DNA of 64,000 nt from Rhynochetos jubatus (GCA_027574665.1 CM050666.1:1612001-1676000); one strand, 5' to 3'; shown: positions 34,401-45,300, numbered from the stretch's first letter. Made by a program: numbers and translations. Notes: generated by a model from the letters alone, not told the origin.

Positions 34401-36453
34401 GCTCTGGGAAGGGGTGGGGAGGCCTAGTATAGCCCAGACAGCACACAAACCAGTGCCCCCTCCCCCCACCAGTGAGCAGGCAGGGCACAGCTGCAGGCAA
34501 GAGCTTGCCCATGAAAACCCTTGCTGGCCAACTGCAGGAACCACTTGGCATTGGCACAGCCCAGCAGCACCAGCCCAGCCCTGCAGGGACGCTGAGCAAT
34601 GTGCTTGGGCCACGGCCACATGCCTGGGGAAGAAGCCAGCCTTCAAAAGCGCCCCCTCCAGGCTACAAGCAGGGTATTTTGAAGCTTTTAATGTAAAAAA
34701 TACAGTTTGCAGCTCAACCTGCAGGGGCTGGGATAGGTGTATGCCTCCCAACGCTATGCAGCCCCTGCAGTAGTGCTGCCCTTGAAAGCTGCCCTGTCCG
34801 GCCACACTTGGGCGGGACCTGCGAGTGAATGGGCTTTCCAGCAGTAAGTGGGGGACCCCGATAAGCAGTGCCTGGGTGGGGGGCAGAGATAAAGCTCCCA
34901 GTGCTGGCTAGGAGGAGGCCAGCAGAGCACCTGCACCAACCCAAAACCCCACTTGCAAGTGACCCCAAAAAACTGTTTCTCTGTATTTTTAACACTGTAT
35001 GGCAAGCATGGAGCAGCTAGGTGTCCCCGGCTGTGAACAGGGACACGAGGCTGTAGCAGCCTTTTCTAGGGAGCGCTGCACCCTCAGCCTGTGGCCTCTG
35101 GTAGGCCCACCCTGATCCTGGGTTGGGGAGACACCACCCACACTGGTGACCGTGGGGTGCCAGCCAGCAGCCTATCGATTGAGTGAGCAGAACCACCCAA
35201 AACCGGGGCCCGAGTAGTGGAAAGTTACCGACAGCTTTGGGCCGACGCCTGCCCTTGACAGAGGGCAGGGAGGCTGCCCCGGGGGGGGGGGGGGGGGGGG
35301 GGGGCAGTGCGGGAAGTGGGTGAGAGTAATGGGGGAGGTGGGGGGCGGCACCAGACTGGTGTAGGGGCGGCACCCCGGTGTAGGCAGGGGGATGGAGAGG
35401 GGCTGTGCCCCCGTGAAGAGGGCGCGATACCCCCAGCGCATTGGGGGAAGATGGGGGCCGGCGCCCGGATTTCGGAAGCAGCAGCCGGGGGCGATAGAAG
35501 CTCAGCGGAAGGCGGGGCCGTGACGCACCGTAACTCCGGCTCCGCAGCCAATAGGAGCGGAGGGGATGGGCGGCCGCAGCCAATAGCAAAGTGGCCAAGT
35601 CCCGCGTCCGCCGCTCCCGCGCCGTTCTGCCGCAGCCGCCACCTCCCCCGCCCCGACCCCGCACTCACTCCAGCTCCTTGCGCTCGGCTTCCTCGGCGGT
35701 CAGGTCCTCCTCCACGCTGTAGTCCAGCACGGCGCCCACGCCGAAGGCCTGGTTCCGCCGGATGAGTGGTTTGATGGCCTCCTGGTTCTCCCCGGCCACG
35801 AATTGCCCGTAGAAGGTCATCTTCATCAGCCGCTCGAACAGCGCCTGCCCCAGCACCCGCTGGCACAGCTGCAGCAGCTGCGGGGCGACGGCAGCTCAGC
35901 GCCCCGTCGGCCGGCGCCTGGCCCGCCGCGGAGCCCGCTACCCCGGAGCGGCAGCCCCTTCGGTCGGGACCTGCAGTCCCCAGAGCAGGCAGCACGCCCC
36001 GCACGGCCTGGGAGCAGCAGCATCCCTAGAGTGGGCAGCTCCACAGGCCCAGCAACTCACACAGAACGGAAACCCTCTGTCCGGAGCCGCTCCCCTCCCC
36101 CTCCGGGGCAATGAGACCCCCGGCGGGCATCGTCGCCCTCCGCCACCCACCTCGCGGTTGTGCTCCACCAGCGGCCCGACAGCGCATAGCCCCAGCACCA
36201 GCAACCCGCGCAGCAGCTCCGCGCTGCTCTTGCTGCGGAACGCCTCCTGCGGGTCCCCGAAATCCACGGCGGGCAGCGGCCCCCGCTCCGCGCCCCGCGG
36301 ATGGGAAGGCGGCGGCACAGGCCGGCCCCCCCTGCCCGCAGACGGCGGCGGAGCGGCCCCGCGGGGCGCGGCGGCGGGCGCGGAGCTCGGGCGGCGAGGG
36401 ACGCCGAGGCGGGAGGCGGCGCAGAGCACCCGAACAGCGTTCCGCTGAGCCAT
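25258..36453 (-). CDS. PRODH: PRODH, proline dehydrogenase 1, mitochondrial (complete, 14 coding exons)
   Basis: FAD-dependent enzyme that oxidises L-proline to 1-pyrroline-5-carboxylate at the mitochondrial inner membrane, the first step of proline catabolism. Coding exons in gene order: 36151-36453, 35669-35877, 30670-30704, 30194-30343, 30005-30069, 29508-29624, 29271-29350, 28944-29025, 27786-27878, 27537-27683, 27195-27370, 27007-27105, 26534-26622, 25258-25445. All are GT-AG with matching phases; the sum is 1833 nt (610 residues; human is about 600). Visible: an Arg/Ala-rich, acid-poor N-terminus typical of a mitochondrial presequence; Lys244 in AAIKLTALG; Asp390 in RLMVDAEQ; the FNTYQCYLK and KLVRGAY motifs of the beta-alpha barrel; and YLSRR (Arg573-Arg574), the substrate-carboxylate arginines by family knowledge. 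None of the key residues seen is altered. An alternative ATG two codons upstream (36459) is in frame. PRODH2 fits less well, especially at both ends. Confidence 0.97.
26534..26622 (-). CDS. PRODH: PRODH exon 13
   Basis: 89 nt, residues 519-549: [20 protein letters not shown] and MCDQITFPL. Conserved FGQLLGMCD. Acceptor TTGCAG|G, donor CTGG|GTGAGT. Confidence 0.95.
27007..27105 (-). CDS. PRODH: PRODH exon 12
   Basis: 99 nt, residues 486-519: [20 protein letters not shown] and [12 protein letters not shown]. Includes the conserved VASHNEDT barrel strand. Acceptor TACAG|G, donor CAG|GTGGGT. Confidence 0.95.
27195..27370 (-). CDS. PRODH: PRODH exon 11
   Basis: 176 nt, residues 428-486: [57 protein letters not shown]-binding barrel region (family knowledge). 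Acceptor CCCAG|G, donor CAG|GTAGGG. Confidence 0.95.
27537..27683 (-). CDS. PRODH: PRODH exon 10
   Basis: 147 nt, residues 379-427: [20 protein letters not shown] and [11 protein letters not shown]. Barrel strands with catalytic-site Asp390. Acceptor CCCCAG|A, donor AAG|GTGAGG. Confidence 0.96.
27786..27878 (-). CDS. PRODH: PRODH exon 9
   Basis: 93 nt, residues 348-378: [20 protein letters not shown] and [11 protein letters not shown]. Phase 0 at both ends. The donor is AAG|GTCAAG, weaker than its neighbours. Confidence 0.95.
27983..28808 (-). mobile_element. CR1 LINE fragment in PRODH intron 8
   Basis: About 0.8 kb of CR1 on the minus strand, in the same orientation as PRODH. Read on the minus strand it has the end of the CR1 ORF2 ([27 protein letters not shown]), the classic 3' region, and a degenerate terminal ATGATTC. 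It is 5'-truncated. It fills most of intron 8 (27879-28943), leaving roughly 100 bp to exon 9 and about 135 bp to exon 8. Confidence 0.93.
28944..29025 (-). CDS. PRODH: PRODH exon 8
   Basis: 82 nt, residues 320-347: [27 protein letters not shown]. Acceptor GCCAG|T, donor CAG|GTGGGT. Confidence 0.95.
29271..29350 (-). CDS. PRODH: PRODH exon 7
   Basis: 80 nt, residues 294-320: [20 protein letters not shown] and ENLGVSG. Acceptor GGCAG|G, donor TGG|GTAAGC. Confidence 0.93.
29508..29624 (-). CDS. PRODH: PRODH exon 6
   Basis: 117 nt, residues 255-293: [20 protein letters not shown] and [19 protein letters not shown], a largely helical segment. Phase 0 at both ends. Confidence 0.95.
30005..30069 (-). 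CDS. PRODH: PRODH exon 5
   Basis: 65 nt, residues 233-254: [20 protein letters not shown]. Contains the barrel lysine (Lys244) expected near the substrate. Acceptor TCCAG|G, donor CTG|GTGAGT. Confidence 0.95.
30194..30343 (-). CDS. PRODH: PRODH exon 4
   Basis: 150 nt, residues 183-233: [47 protein letters not shown]. Acceptor TCCAG|G, donor CAA|GTAAGT. Confidence 0.95.
30670..30704 (-). CDS. PRODH: PRODH exon 3 (35-nt microexon)
   Basis: Only 35 nt, encoding [11 protein letters not shown] (residues 171-183). Acceptor CTTAG|C, donor GAG|GTGAGT. It is needed to keep frame between exons 2 and 4 and matches the family's SCTSAAE segment. Confidence 0.92.
35281..35304 (+). repeat. Poly(G) run, 24 bp
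   Basis: Twenty-four consecutive G on the plus strand (C in the PRODH transcript), preceded by CCCC. It lies about 370 bp from PRODH exon 2. It can form G-quadruplex structure in principle, and such runs are prone to length error in assemblies. Confidence 0.95.
35548..35584 (+). promoter_or_regulatory. Twin CCAAT boxes in PRODH intron 2
   Basis: CCAATAG occurs at 35548 and again at 35580, 32 bp apart, both on the plus strand inside the CpG island and just downstream of PRODH exon 2. Paired CCAAT boxes at about this spacing are typical of NF-Y-bound promoters, so this may be an internal or antisense start (inference). Confidence 0.4.
35669..35877 (-). CDS. PRODH: PRODH exon 2
   Basis: 209 nt, residues 102-171: [51 protein letters not shown]. 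Acceptor CCGCAG|C, donor GGA|GTGAGT. It still lies inside the CpG island. Confidence 0.95.
36151..36453 (-). CDS. PRODH: PRODH exon 1 (presequence)
   Basis: 303 nt, residues 1-101, with an Arg-rich presequence ([17 protein letters not shown]...) and then [21 protein letters not shown], the conserved start of the mature enzyme. The ATG at 36453 sits in a good context (CCCATGG). The ATG at 36459 would add Met-Pro. Donor GAG|GTGGGT. Confidence 0.93.
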
Positions 36454-36689
36454 GGGCATAGCGGTGCGGCCTGCGCCGCGCCGCTGCCTTAAGTACCGCC
36501 CGCCCGGCACCGCCCCGCGGGGCTCCCCCCCGACACGGACGCGCCTGTCGGGGCTGTGGGGCTGCCGCTCCGCCCCGCCCCGCCTTGCCTCCCGGCTCCG
36601 CCGTGGCCCCTTTCTCGCAGCCCCTAGCCTGGTGCCTTCCCCGTTCCCATCCCCTCGGGGCAGCCCGTCCCGGGAGCGCATCCCTTCCG

Positions 36690-39600
36690 CGGGCCAGGGG
36701 TGGGGCTGGAGGAAGCCCTGTCCCTCTGGGGCAGTCCTGGGGAGCTCCGAGTGGGGGGGCAAAAGAGATCCCCTTGGATGAGCCCCAGCTCCCGGGAGCT
36801 GTGGAGGTCCCGCGGGAGCCCTGAAGTGGTCCCCGTCCCACCGGAGGGGCCCCGAAGGGAGCACCGGGACCAACCCTGTAGGGCCAAGGGACTCCTGACC
36901 ACTTAGAGCAGCCCCAGGGAGGGTCAGAGGGTGCCCCAAAAGGGTCCCTGTCTCCTTGTAGCAGTCCCTGGGACAGACTATGTCATGTCCAGCTCACAGA
37001 GCTGGGAGGCCTTTAGGAAGGGTATCTCAGCCATGGGCGAGATGATGTTGCAAGCCTCAGTGCTTGCTCCTCCTGACCTGTGCATGAACGATCTGGGGGT
37101 TTCAGCTGAATCCTCGTTCGTTTGGTCAGGGCTCATAGGTGCTGGGATGCTTGGAGGGACTTGAGCTATCACACCAGCTCCTTTGGCATGGGCTGGGGAG
37201 TTGGGCTTTGCCTGCTTCGTGGAGTCCACCTCGGAGAAGGGCTGCCCAGTGTGTGGGAATCCCAGGCAGTGTCGAGGGTCCATTCTGCTCCTGGCAGCCG
37301 TTTGCCTGAGTTGTTCCAGCCAGGCACACCCAGTGCTAAACTCCAGAGATCACCAGCACCTCCCTGGCACCCCGTGGCCAGACAATGCTCCCGACTCTTG
37401 GCCCGGGGAGCAGAGAGCAGGGACCTCCCTTCCTTTTGGCAGGACCGTTTTGCAGCAGTGTCACAGCCGCCCCCCCTCTCCGTGACCACATCCCTTCTCC
37501 CTGCCCACGTCCCTCTCCCTCTCCGTGACCGTGTCCCTGTCCATGCCCTTATCCCCTCTCTACGCTCCCTTCTCCAGCCCCAGTTTCGCAGCGGCTCCCG
37601 GAGGATGCCTCCAGGCTGATGCGGAGCTGCCCAGATCCGGCTCCCCAGTGACATCTTGTGCTCTGGGATACTCAGCGCAGGCAGCATTGCCCAGGCCGGA
37701 GGAGACCAGGCAGCAGCAGGCCTCCGACCTTTGCTAGGGTGGGAAACCACGTCCTGAGTGGGTTGGAGAGGAGGAGCCCGAAGCTTTGAGAAGGTTTCAG
37801 CAGCTGCGATGGAAAACTTTTCCTTTCCAAAGCAGCCCCCAGTCCAGCAAACTGTAACCACTGCAGACGTCTTGCCCTGACTGGGTAAGGTACAGCTGCC
37901 ACAGGGACAGTGGCACAGGAAAAATTAGTTACAGCGTATGTTTTTTCCTCCATGCCCCAGCACTGGCATTGCTGTAATTAGCAGTGAAACCATGGAGGTT
38001 TCTTGACGTCATTTGCAAGGTTCCTTTTTGGACATCCCACTCTTCCATGGTGAGGGACAGACAGTGGCATTGCCCCTAACAGAGCTGGGTAAAAAGTCAG
38101 CTGTGAAAAACATCAATTTCCTTCAAAATATTTCCTTCACTGCATTAACTCGTTTGTGCTATTTAGAGCAAAATAATTCACCTGAAGGTCTTTGCCATGA
38201 GGAGGTTGCCCATGTGAAGGTGGCAATTCAAACTCTCACTGAAGAAAAAGAAGCCGTTAAACCGAGCTGCATTAAAGGCTGAGGAGCAGATGTTATTGCT
38301 GCAATTAAAAACTTTTAATCAGCTCTAACTTTTTCTCCTTTTTTAGCCTCAGTGTTGCTGGACCACGCCATGACTTTCTGTCTCAAGAGCCACAGCCAGA
38401 CATCCCTGCTGTGGCAGGGAGCTCATTTCTTACCCAGATGCCACAGAGAAAAATCTCTTGAAAGGCTCTAACAGCACCAGTCACCCCTGGGAAATTCTCT
38501 CCTGACCTTAGCAGGTTTCTGAGCGTTGCATGTTCTGCTGATGAAGCTGGCAGCCTCAGCTGGGAGGGGGAGTTTGTGGTGCGTGACCAGATCTGAGTTT
38601 CCGAAAAAACTGTAGTCTCAAATCTGAAGGCAAAGATAAAATGTAAAAAAGCCACACTGGTGGAAGTGAAATCCCATGGTGTTTATCTTGGGATAGCTGC
38701 TCCCGAAGCAGAGGGGATCCCTGAGCTGGCAGCCCCCCTGATGGCTGGGAGACCAACAAGGTATGTTCACAGCTGCTGGGGGGACCATGCCAAGCTCCCG
38801 CAGATCACCGCACCATGGCCCTGCAGAGCACTGACCCCCAGCTCTCAATACCCCTTAGCCCACTGTCCCCACACTGCACTGTATCCAGGCAGATGTTACT
38901 GGCACAGCGGAGGATGGTGCATGCTCAAGGTCTGCTGCAACCAGCACGGTGGCTGCAGCTGGCCCATGTGTGGCGCAGGAAGCCTGGTCTAGCCCATGGC
39001 ACGGGTACCCACATCACGAACACAACCACACTGCTGTGTCCTGCATGGGGAATGTGCCCCACGCCTGAGCTGAGTCCTTCAGAAGGCATGCTCAGCGGCA
39101 CCAGCAATGGCACTGAGTCAGGAGAGGCTGTTATTGACGTCTTGAGAAGCTGCAGGGTGTAACAAAACAAATTTGAATGCGAGACAAATAGGCGAGAAGG
39201 GGATTTAGTGCAGGAGGAGATGGCAGTTTGGAAAGGGTGAGGCCACGGCATGCATATTTCATGGACCAGGGATCAGCAGATGCATTTTTGACACCTTGAA
39301 AATAACAGATGGCAACAAGTAACAACAGCTGCTCATGGCACCTGGGCGGGAGAGTTGGGGGATGAAAATGGCTCCTCCTGCCTTTCTGCAGAAGCGGGCA
39401 CGGGTTCACAACCTGGGGGCTGCTGGGCTGTGCCACGTCACTGGGGCACAGGGATCAGCCTGCCTCACCATTGTCTTCCTCCAGGCCAGTGCCAGGGTGG
39501 AGGCAATCCTGTCCCATCCTCAGGACAGGGGCTCGATCCTCGCCATCCTGTAGCTCTGCCAGTCCTTGAGCCCTGCCTGCTCCAGCAGTCCTTGTTGCGC

Positions 39601-42200
39601 CAGGCACCCTGTGCTAACAGCATCCATCTTCTGCTGTTGCCCTGGAGAGTGCTGATTCAGATCCTCCTCTGTCCAGTATTTCTCATGCTGACCATATGCC
39701 TGACTCATGCCCAGCACCAGCACTATCAAACCGCTTCCACCCAGGGCCAGGATGCTGGGAGGGACATCTATGTCCTGTCAGCAAGAAGGCAGAAGTTTGG
39801 GGAACAGTGCAGATCCTCAGCTGGCATCTAGCTCTGCAACTCAGGGGCAGCTGTGGACCCACCAGCCAAATCCAGGAGAAGGTGAAGGTGGGGATGGTGC
39901 TTCCCAGGTTGCAACCATGCGTGGCTCATCATCTGGTTGCGGATTATTTTTCTTCATGAGAGGCTTCATCTCTTGGTGTGCCATTCTTTAAGGAGACGCC
40001 CAGGCCCACTAGTATTCACACTGATGGAAATAAAACCCCCATGGGATGCACAGGATCTGCCAGCACTAGGACAGGGTGTATTTAGATCATGAGTTGGTTC
40101 TCTCTAATTCCTCAAAGCAGCCCCGTCACCCTCCTTGTCACCCTCCCAGGGGTGGCTCTGGCTTGTGCTGCAGTACGGACCATTGCACATGCTGCTCTGC
40201 TTTGCTGTGCCATGCCAGCAGTGGGGTGGAGGAACTGGCCCAACCTCCTGCAGCCAGGGAACCAGGGAATTGTATCCTTCCCCTTCCTCCTGGTCCTAAA
40301 GAGGCCCCTGGAAGTTTAAATGCTGCAGCAAGGGTAGTGGTGAACCCCATCCCAGCACTGTGCAGGCAGGGTGAGGCTGCAGCACTTGTGTTCTGCGTCT
40401 ATGGGTCTGGAGTAGGGAGTTTTGAGGTCTTGCAGGTGGCCACAGCATGGGAGCTCCAGCTCCTGGGATGTTTCTGTGGATCAGGAGCCCTGGCAAGAGC
40501 ATCTGAGAGCTGCCACAGACCCTGTGGGAAGAAGGAGATGCTGTAGGGGCTCCTCTTGCAGCTGGTCTCCCAGCTGTCGTGGACCTTGCTCCTTCAACAC
40601 AGTTGGGATTTGGGAATCTATTCTGGGGTCTGATCCCTGGTATTTTCTGCTGCATCCCAATGATTTTTGATGAATCAATTGCAGTCTAAGAAATAATTGT
40701 CCTCTTGATTCTCCCTCTGCAGGTCTGGTGTGGCTCAGCAGCCATGAGAAAATATCCGTGTGAATTCCTATCTCCATAAAGGTCAAAACTATATAAAAAA
40801 AAGAGGTTGCCTCTGAAAGGGCACCTAGGAAATAGCCAAGAAATGCACATCAGACTTCCCACATCAGGCAATTACTTTTTTTTGCAGAGTCCCTCTGGTT
40901 TTCCATCCACAGGTAGGAGTGGGTTGTGTGAGTTGTCCACAAGTGTGCCTGGGGGAAAAGGAAGGTCATTGAATGCCTGAAACAAATTTGCTGCATTTAC
41001 AGCTGAGAAAGGATTGTGCCAGAAGATTTCTGTGGAAGTGGGGTCTGGGGAATAGACGTAAAAAGCCTTTTTTCCAAGCTGACTCCCTTGGTGAGTGGGT
41101 TGTTTACAGAGCCTGGATGCCAGAGCACCTGGAAGGGAGCCAGCTGTATTTCAGCCCTTTGTAAATAATTTAAACACCTCCTGCGGGGGGACCATTCCTG
41201 GGAAAGCATCGGGGAGGTGAAGGAAAGGGAAAGGAGCCCTTCTGGGCAGAGGTAGGGCTGAGCAGAGGGAAGGGGCTGCTCAGCTCTGCTTCTCTGATGG
41301 AGCGGGGGTGTGGGTCCCTAGGAGATGAGTGGAAGTGCCAGCCCTGGGCAGGGACAACAGGAGTGTTTGTGTGGGACTGGCTGTGCCTTTCCTACCCCAT
41401 CAAGAGCTGCTGCTGAGATGTGAATGCAGGAAGGTGTGTGCCTGAGCCTGGCAGTCACCAGGTCCAGTTGCCTCCAAGGACAGCTTGCTGGCAGGCATCT
41501 TCTCAAACCTCTCAGCTTCCTCCTAGGTGATGCTACTAAGGAGATGCTCTACTTCTTTTTGCAGTCCTTGCCTAAAGGAGCATACCCTGGTCAGGCCCAC
41601 GGAGCTGGTCTCCCCACGCTGAGCCAACCTGCAGACCCCCCAGGTGGGGGAGCCCAGCATGCCGGGGGCTCAGGGCAGGGCTCCCTGCAGCAACCTGGGG
41701 GCATCCAGACATCATCGGACTTGGGATAAGCAGTGCTCTCAAGGCTGTAGCAGATTAACTAAAGCCACCCTTATACTTGAGAACCTGGCTGTTCTTTATT
41801 AATTAATGCAGTGGCTCATCTTTCCAAAAATACACTCTTAATTACTGTGCCTTGGGAAGCAGCGATGTCTCGCAGCTAAAACCTCATTGATTTGAGGGCT
41901 GCTACAGCCTCAGCAAAGCTCCTTTGGTTGCAGACCCTTGACGGCCACTGCCCAGAGATAGCTCCTCTCTGGAGGCAGGTTTCAGTCTGGTTCAGGGAAT
42001 GGGCCGATTCCCAGCTCGTAGCAGCTGATTCATACATGTCTTTTTCCAAGTGTCACTTATTTTTGCTTCTTAGATTTCCAGGTAATTTATTGAGAGCAGG
42101 TAGCACTGAGTGGCACTTGGGTTTCTCTTACAGTGGAACAAAGTGGAAGTAAAAAATGTTCCTTTTTCCCTTGTGTTCCTGAGATATCTATAAGGAAAGG
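36690..42200. other. Intergenic region upstream of PRODH, no recognised gene
   Basis: About 5.5 kb with no exon or clear repeat family that I can support. A perfect cyclic-AMP response element, TGACGTCA, sits at 38004-38011. AT-rich patches near 38.1-38.3 kb and 39.1-39.3 kb may be regulatory but carry no decisive mark. Confidence 0.5.
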
Positions 42201-42207
42201 GAAGCTG

Positions 42208-42388
42208 TTTCCTTCCTTCCTTCCTTCCTTCCTTCCTTCCTTCCTTCCTTCCTTCCTTCCTTCCTTCCTTCCTTCCTTCCTTCCTTCCTTCCTTCCTTCC
42301 TTCCTTCCTTCCTTCCTTCCTGCCTTCCTGCCTGCCTTCCTGCCTGCCTCCCTCCCTCCCTCCCCTCCCTTCCCTCCCTCCCTTCCCT
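42208..42388 (+). repeat. (TTCC)n microsatellite with degenerate tail
   Basis: An uninterrupted TTCC tetranucleotide run of about 28 units to 42320, then a TGCC/TTCC mixture and a CCTC/CCCT tail. The whole is one polypyrimidine strand. It produces artefactual Lys-Glu-Gly-Arg and Pro-Ser-Phe-Leu open frames on both strands. Confidence 0.97.
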
Positions 42389-42399
42389 GGCAAATGCTT

Positions 42400-45300
42400 T
42401 GTAGGAAACTTCATGCTTTTTCTTTATTCTCCTGTCGCAGGTAAGCACTGAGCTGCCCCCTAAAGGGAGTGTATCCAGAGAAAGGGCCTGACATGCTCCC
42501 CTTTGAGTTCAAGTTCCTATAAAGGCTGAAGAAAAAAAAAAACAACCAACCAAAAACAAACAAAAAAAAGAAAATAGAATTGAAAATAGATTGATTTTTC
42601 TGGGGTTGTTTCATCCCTCCAGGCTGAGCCTCCTGTGCTGGGAGCAAGTGGCTTGCCAGGTCCCAGAGATGGAGAGGGGGTTGGTTGAGAGCCCTGTGGT
42701 CCCCCAACCTCACACTAGCACCATGACCTTTCTGACAGCCAGGCACACAGCTTGAGAAGGGAAGGACAGGGGCCTTCTGGGACAATTTAGGGAGAAAAAG
42801 GGAAAAGCGACTGAGGCTGCTGGCTGCCAGTGCTGGCCATGCCTGCCTCCCACCCTGGCCAATGCAGTCAGTGGCAGCGTGCAAGCCATCCATCATCTGA
42901 CAGATCAGCTGGGCATTGCATTTCATCCCCATCTGCTTCTGTCAAGGCTCCACACCCATCGTGTCTCCTGTCTTCTGTCCTTCCCTCTGTCTCTGCCCTG
43001 AGATCCCAGGCAGCCTCCAGCCCTATGCTGAGATGAGCCACCACAGGGCCAGGGGATGCTCAAAGATGCTCAAAAGTTCATCCACTTTTGCATCTCTAAC
43101 ATCCGTAGGCATTAGGAGAGAGCCCTGAACTATACATCCAAACCTCTGTATCCTCATTCACCACTCAGGCTGGAGACCCTTGCTGACCTTATTGGTTTTC
43201 ACCCTTTATACCTTCTGTCTAGCCACCACTGCTGTGCTCCCCATGTCTCCAAACCAGCTCTTTGCTTCCCCATGGGCTTCTCTGTCTCATACACCTTTCC
43301 CCAGGTGAGGGCTTTGCAATTTGCTTTTGCAGCCCCCAGGAGAGCACAGGCAGAGCTGAGGTGTTGCTATGGGGTGACATTTCACTGTCCCTTTCTCTTA
43401 CTGTAGCACTTGCTGCCCACATTCAGGTTTCGGCACCAGATGGAGCAGGGTGTGCAGATAACGACATTCTTCCTCCTCAGCCTGACGTCCCTCTGATCTC
43501 CGCATCCCGTGTGCTGAACACAACCTGCAAAAAACAGGCTGCATGGTCGGTGTCACTTCAGGATGCATTTTACTGCCTAGAAATGCTGGTTTTTTTTCAA
43601 GACTGATTCCCATCTTTCACTCTGGTGCTTTGTGGCTTCATTTTGCACATTCAAATTTCCTTGTGGTTGGATTTTTATATGTAATTTCTTAATTCTTTGC
43701 CTGAAGAAGTATCAAAAGGAGCATCCATCCTTGGAGGGATTCAAGCCACTGCTTGATCTAACACTCTTCCAAGAAGGAGGCTGACCTGGAGATACCAGAG
43801 GTCCCCCTGGCTCTGCCATCCCTGAGCCCTGTTCCTACTGTCACACAGCCATGACAGCCACCCCAGGACAGCACGATGAGGGAGTCCCTAGGACGGAGCC
43901 CACCATCCTGAAGAATGCTCCAACTGGGGATGGTGAGAGGACACCAGGTCTGGGACAGCAGCACTTGCAGCTACCACCAAAACTCACACCTTGACTGTAT
44001 GTGAATTCAAATAATTTTTCAACGTCACTAGCCAAATTTCTGCAGGCTTTCCTGGGAACAGGAGAAGGCAACACTCCAAGTCCCTGTTCCACAAGCTGGC
44101 GATGTTACAGCTTTTCCACTAGAGTGACTGATTTTTTTTTTCTTAATGCAGGGCAAACAGTCATTTTGTCTCATTAAAGCTGCTGATACAGCTGGAAAAA
44201 GTGAGCTCGCTCTCTGAAAGCTCATCTGCTGCTCTGACACAGGGCACCATCTCCCCTCCAGCAGACCTCTGGGTGTTGGACTGCTCCAGCTTCAGTGCTC
44301 CTGTCCCGCTCGCTGTGACAATTTTCAGTAAAACTAGGAAAGAAAAAGACTCCACGATGGAAAATTTTAGGCCTAAATGGTAAAGTTGGACAAAATCCAG
44401 GCACGACTTGGCAGAGAAACCCAACAAAGGTTGTTCCTGTTGCTGACATTTTTGTTCCTGTGCTTTCAAGAGCCACTCTGCACACTGCTCCAGTCAGGTC
44501 ATGTTCTGCCAGTGTAAGAGGTGACATTACCACCACGACAGATAACTTTGTCTGGGGTTTCCCAAATTTTCTTGTTGCTGTAGCACTGGATAATCCAGAA
44601 GCAGACACTGCAGTGGCCTCACATCTTGCGGGGATGGTTGTCCCATGACCCCATCCCAGAGGTGGCTAGAGGGCTTTGCTCCTCTGTCTGCTTGTGCATG
44701 ACAGATGCTGTCCATCCATTGCTGCACCACAACCCCAACACAGCTCGGATAAACCACCTGGTGGAAATGAAGTACTGGGTTCTTATTGCAAGCTGTGGTT
44801 ATGAGCAACCAAAAGCAAACTGCTACTCAACATGTCTGTGCACTGCAAGCTGGCTCTTGCATGCACCACAGGGTTGCTGGAAACTTGGTGTGACTCCATC
44901 TCCCTCCTGTGAATTCTTGCACTCAGGTCTTGGCAGAAAGGCAAGTCAGCTCATCCCTGTAAGGCTTGAGGAGCTCTGCAGAAGGTCAGTCATGGACTGT
45001 GCTGAGTCTTGAGCTCCCCTGCAGCAGGAGGGTCCCCACAGCACCCCATGGTAACTGATTCACCCCCCAAGGGAACCTCCGGACACTGAGACCAAAGGCA
45101 GATAAACTCACCTGCAGAGAAACAGCTGTACAAGGATATTGGATCTGAGTCATTCCAAGTTTTTAAACCTTTTTTATGTTGCTAAAGAGGTGTGTTTATG
45201 GTGTTTTGGCGTTTGGTATTTTTATTTTTTTTTGTGCAAGGCAGCTCATTCAAGGTGAGAAAAAGCAGGTTGGAGAGAGAAACCTGCTCTGAGGTAAGTC

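Larger units (their letters stand above)
30705..35668. other. PRODH intron 2
   Basis: A 5-kb intron between exons 3 and 2. Most of it holds nothing I recognise. Its right end enters the CpG island and carries the G24 run and two CCAAT boxes listed separately. Confidence 0.6.
35400..36680 (-). promoter_or_regulatory. PRODH: PRODH CpG-island promoter
   Basis: CpG-dense, GC-rich block covering exons 1 and 2 and the 5' flank. Upstream of the ATG the minus strand has overlapping GC boxes (plus CCGCCCCGCCCCGCC near 36571-36585) and a weak TATA-like TACTTAAGG near 36489-36497. The exact transcription start is not visible. Confidence 0.75.

Noticed and set aside
25258..36453. Identity as PRODH2 (hydroxyproline dehydrogenase)
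   Set aside because: The N-terminal region, the SCTSAAE microexon and the C-terminal YLSRRAQEN...LLTGSLF segment fit PRODH.
35938..36939. 333-codon minus-strand open frame extending left and right of PRODH exon 1
   Set aside because: The extra parts run upstream of the PRODH start and through intron 1. Only 36151-36453 fits the family and the splice sites.
42070..42448. Open frames of 86-114 codons with Lys-Glu-Gly-Arg or Pro-Ser-Phe-Leu repeats
   Set aside because: They are translations of the (TTCC)n microsatellite and exist on both strands.
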